Shown piece by piece: positions 50,149 through 61,600 of a stretch of 64,000 bases of DNA. How positions within the stretch are numbered: the first letter of the stretch is position 1; each line of letters opens with the position of its first letter. The stretch is from NCBI RefSeq assembly GCF_003945595.2, contig NW_024105087.1, positions 1,536,001 to 1,600,000 of the forward strand, given 5' to 3'. Origin of the DNA: Pipra filicauda. Its lineage: Eukaryota > Chordata > Aves > Passeriformes > Pipridae. The position numbers and the translations under genes were made by a program. Below the pieces are notes generated by a model, which was given only the letters and a program-made list of their open reading frames with translations, was not told the DNA's origin and did not search any database.

Positions 50149-52831
50149 AGTATAAGTTAGAAGTTGTGATACTTCAAAATATTAGGATGTCAGACATGAT
50201 AACTTTGTATTAGGAATATGTAGTTGAAAAATCTGATCCTTGGAATGGCTGTGCTGTAGCACAGCTGATTTTGTTTCAGTGACGTAACTTCAGTTTTACG
50301 AAGATAATACCCCATATCAGAATTTCGTCATCTGTCTGCTGAGAAGAGCCACGTGGATATTTCTGTCCTAATAATTAAAGAATATTCCTAATGATCTTTG
50401 AAGAGCTGTTGTAATTTGACAGCAGGAAATTGTTCTGGCTTTTGAATATGTAGCAAATATTTTAAAACAGGCTTTTAAGTGGTTTCCTTAGCAACTACTC
50501 TTCTTTAGAGATCAACGCATGCTGATAAGTATCCTGCTGGATTCGGATCAGCTTTGCAATATTAAAGGCACTAGTTTAAGATGCTGCCAGGTCATGCACA
50601 GTTCCTTGCTGTCCAACAACCCTGGAGCACAGAGGGAAGCTCTCTCTGCCTGCCAGACTTTTCTGCAGACAGGCAAGGACACCACCTCTTGGTGGTGATG
50701 TCCTGAGTGGTGGAGAAGCTGAGTGTGCTCACTATTGACTACTCTCTCATCCAGCAGCCCCAGGGAATGGAGGGCTTTATTTCTTATTCATCTACCCTCC
50801 ACTCCCACACCCCAGGAAAATGCTAGTGACTTGTGATTCCTTTTTAAAAGAGGTATCAAGCACAGCTCTTAACTGAGCAAAGCCCATATTCCTTTATTTT
50901 GGTCTTATATTTCAAGTGTCTGGGGCATCGCATAATTTATCTTTCAATCCCATATTCTGTATTTATGATCAATAGGAATGTAAAGCCATTAATGGTGGAG
51001 AATCTGAGAGGTGTCATTAATATAAAGAAGCACCGTCTTCTGCTCTCCTCCAAGGGTTTAGTTTTGTATTCTGATTTGGATTGCCATCCCTACTTGCTAT
51101 GAACATCTGGGATTTAAGGCAGCTTTAGCAGAACTGACCTAAGAATCCTAAGGAAAACAAATGCTGCTCATGGCATATGTGTTTAGCAGTGATCCTAATG
51201 GAGTGCATTTGCCTGATGTTTGTCCCCAGCCCTGTGAGAGCCTGATCAGATGCCTCAGCTGGGGTCTCTGGGGCAGACTTATCATTGTTTCTGGCTGGAA
51301 GTTTAGAGATGGTTCCTGCTGCCATAGAGTAAAAAGGAATGAGAATAATTTTCTCCTGATGCCTCCCCACTGTGTGCCTTTGCTACCTTGCTGCAAAGCC
51401 TTTATGTGAGGCTTCTCTCAGAAACTGTTGAGAGTCATGGAGGCAGACCTAGTGCTGTACCCTCAGCATGTTCAGCACTGAGTAGGGTGAGTTCTTTTGT
51501 TCTACCCTTGCACCTACGAGGTCTGGGTTTCTGAGAGTGGTGGGAAATGCCAAGTCTTACCAATAGACTCCTGAATTAATTAATCAGGATATTGCTTTGA
51601 GAGACAGGCAGCTTTTCTGTCTTCTGTGCCTGAGCTAAAAATTGGAGCGAGTATTCAAGAGGGAAGAAGAGGGGCTGCCAGTGCCCGGGTCTCTGACAGT
51701 CACTGCATTGTTGGTCTGAAATAGCCCATCCCTGTTAACCTTCAGAGATGGACTGTGGTGACCTTTTTGGGGCAACTTGGAAAATAGGGTGCTAAAGCAA
51801 GGTAATTGCTGACAAGCATCCTTTGAGAGATTCTGATACCTGTATTTCTTTAGGTAAGCCTGCTCTGTAGGAATAGCTTCTTATTTGGCTGTGCTTTTCT
51901 TTCTCTAACTCTCATGAGAAAGGCTTTTCTAGAACTGACACAGGAAAAGAGTGTTCTTTGAAAGTAGTTGCTACTTTGCATTTGTGGTTTTGAAGGCAGA
52001 AATCAGCAGAAATTTCTCAAGGTAGAAATCATACAGAAGTCAGCTCATGTGACCCAGCCTTTGGCATTATTGTGCTTAATAGCAGTTTCTATTTCCTGTT
52101 GATGCTGTACTCATCTTTGCTTACTTGTTAATCCAACCACTGCCTGCTGTTATAGGAAGGGTTACTGCTTCGTCCTAAGAGCAAATAGGAAGAATAGGAT
52201 GATAGGCATTCAGTGTTATAAACCCATGCCCCTTCTGTAAGACAAAAACTGAGGCAATATTCAAATTAAATTACGTCTTTGTAAAAAACCAAAAAGCACA
52301 AGGCCCACATGCAAAATGAAATCCTGTAGCATCATTTTGTAATGCAGATGATTTCACGAAATCCTGTGTTTACAAGTGAGCCTGTGAACTTGCAGGGCAG
52401 GGCCTGACACAAAGCATATGGGAACTTCTGAGAATCCTCGTCTTGACTTTTGAGGAGGTAAACACATCTTGATTCAGTCTGTCACCTATTGTGTTCTGGG
52501 CAAGCCTGGCCCAGGTGTAGTCCTTAATGAATACTGAAACACTGGAGGTTATTCCATCAGTTGGGAAAACCTTAGCAAACAAACAGAAGTGTTCCCTCAC
52601 AGATTCACACAGGTCCTAACTCCACATGCCTTGGATCTCTGCTCCTGGAGACACTTGTGAGCTGCTCAGCCCATTGGTCTTTGCATTTCAGGCACAGTTT
52701 GTTTTCATTTTGCACAGTTGTATCTGTGCATGATTATGTTCTCTCTCCCATTTGGGGTTTCAGGTTGCCCGCAGCCTGTATTTAGGATCTCATCTTTTTC
52801 CACACCACTGCGAAATGACCGTTTTTCCAAT

Positions 52832-52851
52832 ATGGCCCATATATGGGCCAT
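52832..52851. promoter_or_regulatory. 20-bp perfect palindrome containing a consensus CArG box
   Basis: Every base pairs with its mirror position over 20 bases. The centre, ccatatatgg (52837-52846), is an exact CC(A/T)6GG site, the binding consensus of serum response factor. It lies about 7 kb upstream of the predicted PPM1K promoter, in sequence without genes. Confidence 0.5.
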
Positions 52852-55120
52852 GTATTGAAATAAACAAAACCATGTTTTATGCACGGTGCCACAAATAGGA
52901 AAACACATGAATGAGTCAGACCACACTCAGATAAGATCTTGGAGAGGTGCAGGACATAGGGAAGTGCAAACATTCCTTAGCAAAACATGGTGCTGTCAGG
53001 CACATCCCATGTATCTTGCTCAACTGTAAGTATATGTTATAGTGGGCACTCTGCTCTTTCTTTATTCCAGCCTGTGCTTTTATATAGTGTTTGCATTCAC
53101 AAGCCATGATGCTTTTTCAACAATCTACTTCCAGAATTGGAATTAATGACATTCAGTGGTTTTTTTCCAGAACCTACTTTTTTTCTTTTTTAGTGGGGGC
53201 CAAGGAGGGAGGATTGTCTCATAGCAATAAAATAAATGGGAATTTTCTTATTGACACCAGTAAAGCTTTTACTGCAACACAGAACCAGCCAAAATGTTCC
53301 ATTTAACTTGTAATCAATCTCCCCCTTCTCTGGCCCCATTCCCTGTGATCATCATGCTCTAACTATGGCTGGCCAGAGTTCCGTCTTACGCAGAGCACAG
53401 TGCGATGCAGTTGCACCCTGCCGACTTCTTTGAGGATTTACAAGGTCTGTTTTTAAACGCCCTTGCAACAAACAAAACCCTGTACATATTCTTCTTCTGT
53501 CCTAACAGCTGTTAATCCTAAATCACAGTGTGAACAGCGAATGAGACGCTGGAGTGCATCTTGTCCAATATGCTGCTTTACGTCCAGGCTGAAAATGCAG
53601 AGCCGGAGTGGAGGATCCTTTCCACATGCTGCAGCATCCACAAGCAGGCTCTGGGCAGGTGGGAAGGAGACCCAGCTCTTCCACAAGACATCTCTGAAGG
53701 GGCTGATAACCAATATTCCTGGCACACAGGAGACATGGATCCCTGGTCTTAATTTCAGGGAAGCTAAGACCAGAAGATCAGCAGTGAGGGTCAGCATTAA
53801 TACCCTATGAAAGGTGAGTTGAGTTGCTTGCTGTTTCTGCAAAATTTATATCTCCTCTTCTCCACAGGCACCTTTTCCTTTGCTTCAGCACTGAGGCCTC
53901 TTCTTACTACAACAGTCACAATGTACCTATTTCTGAATTCAGCATATTACTGCATGAACCTTTGGAAAAGCAGCACTTTTAGATTTCTTTTAACTAACAC
54001 ATTTTAAATGGCATGTTATTAAATGTTGCTTATCACTTGTTGACCACAAAGGAACGCTTGACCTTTGCCCAAACTACATTCAAAATATTTGACAAAGCCA
54101 TGCAAAATATTTTCCTTATTTCTTACTGAAATTTCAGAAACATCTGACTAGAAAAAACATGAAGGAGATAGATCTGCATGATAAAATGTCACTTAATGTG
54201 GACAGTATGTTACCACCATCCTTCAATGAATGTTTTGATGCTGTAAGGTTGGAATAAAGAAAAGGCAGAGTGCCCAGTGTAACATAGCATACATCAGCAG
54301 CAGCAAATTTAATTTGTTTATCTCAAAGGGCAAGGTAATACACTTAATTCTGTAGTGCAGCAAAGTCTAATTTCACAGAGCTCAGTCTATGACAGTAAGA
54401 AGTCAGCAAACTGGCAGATGGCCCAGCTCCTTCTTGGGCACTTTCCCAACATGTATAAATCAGGGAGGGGCGTAGCAGTTACAGGTGGACAATCCAGCTG
54501 ACAGGACAGTCCATCAGCTTCTTTGAAGGCAAACACAGCAAGTAGCTGTAACTCATCTGGTAGCTTTATGTCTGTGCATGCATCTACATAATAACACAAA
54601 ATGGATTCAAGTGAGTATAATATCCAATGAATGAAGGCACAAGCAGCTTTAACAAATGTTCACAACGTTATTTCCAGTGTTTTAAGACTCATCCATATAC
54701 CTGAATTCCATTTCTGCTTTACTCTGTGACAAATCTAAACCAGCATATTCCAGAAAGATAGAGTTAATAAGCTGTAGAAAAGAAACAGGAAAACATAACC
54801 TCCAGCAATGTTTTATGATGGTAATTTGTAAGCTGGTGTTTTGATTTACAGCTTGATAAAAATTTAATTGCCTGACGCCAAGAAAACCTGTCTGTCATGC
54901 TGTGCAGGTGTCTGTCTGGAATGACTAGATTGCCGTGGAATTTGCAGGTGACTTACCCATTTGGTTTTACTTTCAGCCTCGATGGATAAAGATGTTGCCT
55001 TTTGATTCTCACATCGTGTCTCTCTCGGGTGCTAAAGGAAAAGGTCTGGTTAGGATGTTGCTGTTAGGGGACCTCCTTGTACCTTCTTCTGGAGAACTAG
55101 GGCCTTTCATAGGACCAGAC

Positions 55121-55698
55121 TGGGCTGGTTTTGGCTGGGGTAGAGTTAATTTTCTTCACAGTAGCTGGTTTGTGCTGGAAACAGTGTTGATAACACAGGG
55201 ATGTTTTAGTTACTGCTAAGCAGTGCTTACACAGAGCCAAGGCCTTTTCTGCTCCTCACCCCACCCCAGCAGTGAGTGGGCTGGGAGTGCACAAGGAGTT
55301 GGGAGGGGACACAGCCGAGACAGCTGACCCCAGCTGACCAAAGGGATATCCCACACATATGGTGTTGTGCTCAGCATATAAAACTGAGGGGGAAAGGAGG
55401 AAGGGAGGGACATTCAGAGTGATGAGCATTTGTCTTCCCAAGTCACTGTTACATGTGATGGGGCCCTGCTCTCCTGGAGATGGCTGAGCACCTGCCTGGC
55501 CATGGGAAGAAGTGAATTCTTTGTTTCATTTTGCTAGTGTGTGGAGCTTTTGCTTTACCTATTAAACACTCTTTATCTTAACCCATGAGATTTCTCACTT
55601 TGACCCCTCTGATTCTCTCCCCATCTGACCAGGGAAAGGGAGGGAGGGAGGGAGGGAGTGGGGCCGAGTTGCTTGCTGATTGGGGTTAAACCATGACA
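55121..55698 (+). mobile_element. Solo LTR of avian ERVL-like endogenous retrovirus, sense
   Basis: A complete-looking LTR of about 578 bases starting TG (tgggctggttttggctgggg) and ending CA (gttaaaccatgaca). It has a TATA box (55377-55382), a poly(A) signal variant attaaa (55561-55566) and a GGGA run near its 3' end. No internal viral sequence flanks it, so it is a solo LTR formed by recombination. The short target duplication cannot be confirmed: the flanks share only cag. Confidence 0.88.
55638..55657. repeat. (GGGA)n microsatellite inside the LTR
   Basis: Five perfect gggag-type units within the 3' part of the solo LTR. The run may have expanded after insertion. Confidence 0.8.
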
Positions 55699-57779
55699 CA
55701 GGTGCAGAATTACAAACGCAGGACCACAGTCGTGCATTGAGACATCTTTTTATTCCGTGCCTTCCTACCTGTTCAGCAAGTGTTCTGGCTAGTCTGAAGG
55801 TTGGTCCAGTCATTGATACTTCACCAAAATGAGACAGCCAGGTTTGTCTGCAATCTGAGGGCAAAGCAGTGCTACAGCCACCCACTGGACAACACCAGCT
55901 CATCACCCACCTCTTTAAATGTGCTGCAATCAAAGCTGCAGTTTATGGGAAGTGTTCAATGGGAATACTGAAGACAAAAGTGCCTTAGTGAGGAAGAAAG
56001 CAAAAACCACCCAAAGGCCAGACTGAGGGGTGTCTGAGTATTTACAACTCATACACATCTTGGGCAACAGAAAAAGCTGGGGTTGAGGTGGCAGGTGGAC
56101 TTCAAAGTTATTCCAATGCCCTTTCCCTGAATCATTACATGGGCAACAATCTGGCTTCCCACAGAGCTATCCTCCCTTGTGCCCTTGTCTGTATAGGGCA
56201 GCCAACACCTCCTCTGTTGGAAATGCAACATGTTTGTAAATGCTTTACCCACTGACAAAATCACTTTTGTGTCTTGCTGCTAGTCATCAGGACCAGCTCT
56301 GAACTCAGCAGTTCTTCTAAGACATGTGTCTGTTCATCTGCCTTCCTCGTTCCCAGCGAGCACCCAAAGGACACATTAAATATAACCTCAGACTCTGGTA
56401 CAGAAATACATCACGAAACATGACCCTCAGGTCAGTCAAATAAGTCTCATTGCAATTCCCATTGCACTGATTCGTATTAGAAAGTATTTCCCTTTTATTG
56501 AAAAGACTCCATGAATGCCAGCTCCAGGAAGAAAAAGAGCCCAAAGCACGAGTACCAGCCAAGTCCTGCTGAGCTCTGCAGCCCACGATGACAGGTCACC
56601 CATGGTGACAGGTGTGTCTTTGCTGTTGTGTCCTGTGTCCGGCCGGGGCTGTGGTTCCCCCCATTGGCAGCTCTCTTGGGGATCAGCTGTACGGTGCCAC
56701 AGGAGCCAATGACTGGAAAACCCATTTTTGAATTCCCAGCTTTGGTTTGGTCTCTGAGGGAAGCCCGCAGGGTGGTTCCTGCAGGAAGGAGTAGTGCTGC
56801 CCACAGGCAGGAGCAGCTCAGGTATCTGGGTTCCCCGGATATCCCACGCTGAGCCAACTCTGCCTCAGCAGAACCTTTGTGCCGGGTCTCCACCTGAGCA
56901 TGGGGAAAACATTGAAAATATTTCCTTCCCTGGACTGCAGATCCAAAGCCATGCTCAGAGGCACAAGAAGGCTGGAATACCATGCAAATCCCCAGAGATG
57001 TATATTTGACCTAGAAGCACAGATCCCAGTACTAGCAAGTAGCAGTCTAAGGACAGATGAGTGCAAGATGCTGCATCACCTGCAAAGAAACTCCTTGAAG
57101 GTCACAGCTGCTGCACAAAGACCTCTGGGTGCAGGCTTTCTGGTCAAGGGAGGCATGTGTAGCATCTGCATACCCACACAGCTGGCTCACAAAGACAAGA
57201 GAAAGCTGCAGTAAGCCAAAAAAAGTTGCTTGTATGGCTCATCTCCCTGCTGCCCACTTTATGGGAGAAAGGTGGAAAACAAAACTCCCCAGTGAGTAAA
57301 GTAACAATGAAGAAACAACGTCTGTAGCGTGCAGCAGTTTATAAAGTTGATGATACTCTGGCAGAAATGGAATTTTTCAACTCCTTAGATGGGAAAAGGA
57401 CTAAGATGGTAATAGTAAGTTGATTTAAATATCCCAGAGTAACTACCATGTAAGAATTGCCTTCCACGCTGTGACACTAGTCTGCCTTGCTGGAGGAATG
57501 AAATAGCTGAGACTTGCTTTTCTGTACGGTCTCCCTGGCATGGCAGAGCAAGCTTTCTCAGTAGCTTGTTGACATGGGACAAAAAGCAGCATCCTTCCTC
57601 CTCTGAGACCAGGCTGCATGTATTTGTATTTACTTCCCTTAATGTTCACCAAAGCTACATGCAGCGTACTTGAGCCATGTGACCCCGAAACTGGCGCCCC
57701 GAGGCACTTCATTCTTTTCCCCTCCTACCTTGGGAGTTTTTTCTGCCCCGAGAGGGTGATGAAACAGCGCCAGCTGAGA
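55699..57779. other. Non-genic stretch between solo LTR and second GC-rich island
   Basis: About 2 kb of mixed sequence. Overlapping open frames up to 162 codons (56495-56983, minus strand) appear on both strands with no recognisable domain. No repeat is identified. Confidence 0.45.
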
Positions 57780-58015
57780 TTTAGTTCTCTCTTCTCCGAG
57801 TGCGGTGCGCGCAGGGCGATCCAAGCGCTGCTGAGGACCGGGATCCGAGCGGGAGCGCGGAGCTGCCGCCGCCGCCGCCCGGTGGCCCGAAGGCGGCCCT
57901 GCAGCGCCCGTCCCGCCCTCGCTGCCGCCGCCCGGTGGCAGAGAGGCGGCACTGCGGCGTTGTCCTTGTCCTGTGCCCGCTCCCCGCCCGCCTGCTGGAG
58001 TTCTTGTCCTGCCGT
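57780..58015. promoter_or_regulatory. Second small GC/CpG-rich island
   Basis: About 230 bases rich in CG, with GC-box-like runs and a 19-base segment present twice (57862-57886 with an extra gcc unit, and 57921-57939). It may be a promoter of an unrecognised transcript or an orphan island. On the minus strand a donor-like site (cccaag|gtagga, near 57729) lies just beyond it. No gene could be attached. Confidence 0.4.
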
Positions 58016-58017
58016 TT

Positions 58018-58690
58018 ATTACCCGGCAGAAGAGACTGACCCCTCACTTCGCTACAACCTCCTTCCAGGTGGTTGTAGAGAGTGAAAAGGTCCCCCTTGA
58101 GCCTCCTTTTCTCCAGACTAAACACCTCCAGCTCCCTCAGCCCCTCCTCATAAAACCTGTGCTCCAGACCCTTCGCCAGCTCTGCTGCCCTTCTCTGAAC
58201 TTGTTCCAGCACCTCAATGCCTTTCTTTCATTGAGGGGTCCAGAACTGGACACAGCACTTGAGGTGTGGCTTCACCAGTGCTGAGTGCAGGGGGACAGTC
58301 ACTTCCCTGGTCCTGCTGGCCATACTAGTTGTATCCTTCCTGATCCAGGCCAGGATGCCATTCACCTTCTTGACCATCTGAGCACACTGCTGGCTCATGT
58401 TCTTCAGCTGCTGCCAACCAGCACCTGCAGGTCCTTTTCTGACAAGCAGCTTTCCACCCCTCTGTCCCCTGCCTGTAGCACTGCATGGGACTTTTGCGAT
58501 CCAAGTGCAGGACTCAGCACTTCACCTTGTTAAACCTCATACCATTGGCCTTGACCCATTGATCCAGCCTGTCCAGATCCCTCTGCAGAGCCTTCCTGCC
58601 CTCCAGATCAACATTCCTACCCTACTTGGTGTCACCTGCAAATTGACTGAGGGTGCACTCAATCCCCTCATCCAGATCATTGATGAATTC
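58018..58690 (-). mobile_element. CR1 LINE internal fragment, antisense, lacking its 3' end
   Basis: The minus strand encodes CR1 reverse-transcriptase C-terminal sequence ([20 protein letters not shown] then [19 protein letters not shown]). The plus strand shows the familiar reversed CR1 text, for example ggtccagaactggacacagc and ccttcctgatccaggccagg. It stops at about 58018 without the CR1 3' terminus, abutting the GC-rich island. Confidence 0.9.
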
Positions 58691-61600
58691 CTCCTGCTAT
58701 ATTTTGTCTCTTGTCCCTTTTAAAATTTTCTTGCAATGTCTCCCTCTGAGCAGTTCAAGGTATTTTTAAATTGTCACTATGTTTCTTGTACCCTCTCACT
58801 TTTTATATTATTTTTTTCTGTATTAGGTTCATGTATCCAGGTTTTGGTAGCAGCAGAGGTGCAGGGGTGGCTTCTGTGAAGACATCAGGAACTGTCCCTG
58901 TGGCAGACAGAACCAGTTCCAGCAGGATGCAGAAAAGATCTGCCACTGGTCAAAGCTGAGCCACAGCTCTCCAGATGTGGCATCACCAGTGTGGAGTAAA
59001 GGGGAAGGACCTTTAAACTTTGCTACCACTCCAAACAAAGTGGCTTCCTCAAATACTGTAAGAAACGGAGCTATTCCTGTCCACTAGCCCATCAGACCAG
59101 CCCATGAGGGAGATGCCTGGTGACTGGAGGGAGGCAGAAGAACTGAAGGTAAGCTGTGCAACATGGTTTTTATTTCCACCATGTCAGACAAAATAAGTTC
59201 CTGTGGTCAGAACTGGTTATACGTTCTCCTGAGTTTGAAAGACACGTGTGAAGTTTCTTGCTTCGATTACTAAGGTCTAGCATCTCTATTTCTAGAAGAA
59301 AGGCTTTGTGGGAAAGGAAACTATTTGTCTCCTTATAAGGGGTTGTAACCCCCACCTAAGAATAATTGTGGTTTCGTAATTCAGAAGCCAGGATGTGTTA
59401 TGTAGCTCCCTGTAAATCTTTGGAAACATAGAGGAAGCAACATCTCCTGTCTTCTCCTCTAGCTTTGTCCATTTGCCATGAAGCTGGTTAACTGCTTTGA
59501 GATTTTGTCTCTAGCACCCAAAATTACTGGCCTTTGCCATCAGTTTCCTCAATGTGAAGGGGTTCTGTAGTGTCTTTTTCTAGTAATCATTATGTAAGAT
59601 AAGAACAGTGGAAGTACCAGAAACTTTCCTGATCTCAGCTTCCCTAAATCAAATCAATTCAGTCCCAAGGATCTTTATACAGGTTACAAGGAAGGAGAAG
59701 TCACTACCCCTATAACACAGTGCAGACAGAGAGAAGGTCACCTTTAAAGTCACAGAGAGCTGAGAGTGAACAGTTCAGTCAACACTTCAGGGTATGACTG
59801 TTTTTAGAAAAATGGGGGAAAAGGGAGTCTTGTTCAGTCTCATCCTTTCAGATTTCCAGTCTAAACAAAATGGATTTCTATTAATTCTATTTAAATGGTC
59901 AAGCTTTGAATAACACTTTCTTATTGCTACATGTGTCAAAGATATTTTTAAGTGTTCCTAAGAAATGTAACCTTCTGGTACCTTTTTTTTAAAAAAAAAA
60001 AAAAAAAAGACCAGCAGTGAAAACTAGCAGTTCGTACAAAACCAGACTCTTTTAGAGAAACCTGCAATTTTTTTTTATACACAGGCCACCCAAACTATTA
60101 TCAAGTAATCAACAGAAACCATGTTTTATTTAACATATACTTTTTAATCCACCAGATAAAACCAAGAAACTTTCTTCATAAGTCTGGCAGTAGTGTTGGG
60201 CCTTTCTTTCTTTGGAAGATCTATGCAGTCAGTTTATTTAAACATGTTTAACTTCTGGGTAGAAATTATTTTAAAGAATCCAAGCAAGTCTACTAATTTA
60301 TTTTAATACAAGGAAAACTCAAGAGACTGCACTAGCTTTTGTTGCTTTCTGTAACTGAGATTCTTTTTTTATCTAATATTTATGAATATACTGCACAACA
60401 AAATCAGTATTCTTGTATAACTTATTTATGTACTCCACATTTGAGGAAGGAATTATCAGCATTTTACTTAATATCTGTACCAAGAAAATTATTCCTTGCA
60501 GATGTAAAAAAAAGCAATCTTCCCTTTCATTTTAGCTGTCATAAAGCATACATAATACACATTATCCCCAAATTTCCCTTTACTTTTACCTTACAAGCAA
60601 AGTAAAACACAAGCTCTTTGTTTTAAATTCTCCTCTCTCCTTCTCAGATAACTCCTACAACTGTTTTTACACTTCCAGTTTAGCGAATCTTACAGTCAGG
60701 GTAAATCTGCAGAAATAACTTGCACAGCAAAAAAGCAAAACCAACTCTGCACCTCTGCAAAGCAAGCTAAATCCTGGTGGCCTGCTTCCATGGCAAATTC
60801 ACTTCAGTTAGCTTTATGCCTAAAAGCCTCTAATTTAGGGAAAAAATATTTAATTTTGTTATCTATAACTCTTTACTTTTGCCGACAACAAGCAGCTATT
60901 AAGGAATACATTAGTCAAACCTAAATTTCATCTGGAGTAACATTAGTCAAGAGTTCATGTGTAATTTAGGCAGAAAAAAAGCATGGTCCAGGTGCTTTGC
61001 CAGGCAGTGTCCATTCTGGGTGAGTATATGCTTTTCCATAGCACTATTACAGCCTATTTAACGTTCTGCTTTTGATTTTGCTTCAAATTTACATTATTTA
61101 GCTCGCCCTAAATAATTGCACCACAGTGTAAGTCAAGACTCAGTCAGCCGTATGCCTCATTGACAATATTTTCCTTAGAATTCTGGCTGGCTCCCTGTTG
61201 TCCTATTTTCTTGTACGGATATAGCTTTCTTCCTTTGTGGGTCCTCGTTAATTAAAAATACTTCGAATAGTTTGAATCCCACTGTAGCAAAACATTATGG
61301 CATAACACATAAATTATGAAGAAAAAACTACTGCTAGCATGGATCACTTCCCAGCATTCCTAATAACAGGGAGCAAGCACACTGCATTTCTAGCCCCTCT
61401 CACCTCTTGTGCTGCCTGCTGAGGTCACAGCCTTTCCCTGCAGCCCTCCCCCTGCCCTAGCAGTGGGGAATGGGAAGGGAAGGGAGCTTCCCTTCCTTGG
61501 GAGTGGGCCACTTCTGCCCTCTCCCCCAAAATGCCCATCCCCTTCTGCTGCTGCTTTGGAGGGTGGGCTGGAGACACTGTGCACAGGCAGAGCCAAGGTA

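Larger units (their letters stand above)
49839..55120. other. Non-genic stretch between LTR fragments
   Basis: Mixed moderate-GC sequence. Only the possible CR1 tail near 50.1 kb and the CArG palindrome at 52832 stand out. Open frames of up to 129 codons (53453-53842) overlap on both strands and match nothing I know. Confidence 0.5.

Noticed and set aside
53453..53842. Overlapping 129- and 115-codon frames on opposite strands
   Set aside because: No recognisable domain, no splice context and no similarity to each other or to known families. The length is compatible with chance.
56436..57214. Cluster of 110-162 codon frames on both strands
   Set aside because: Frames overlap in several registers with no motif. 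I found nothing to choose one as real.
57618..58212. Overlapping open frames of 155 (plus) and 143 (minus) codons
   Set aside because: GC-rich island plus CR1 sequence. The minus frame is partly the CR1 reverse transcriptase and the rest is a chance extension.
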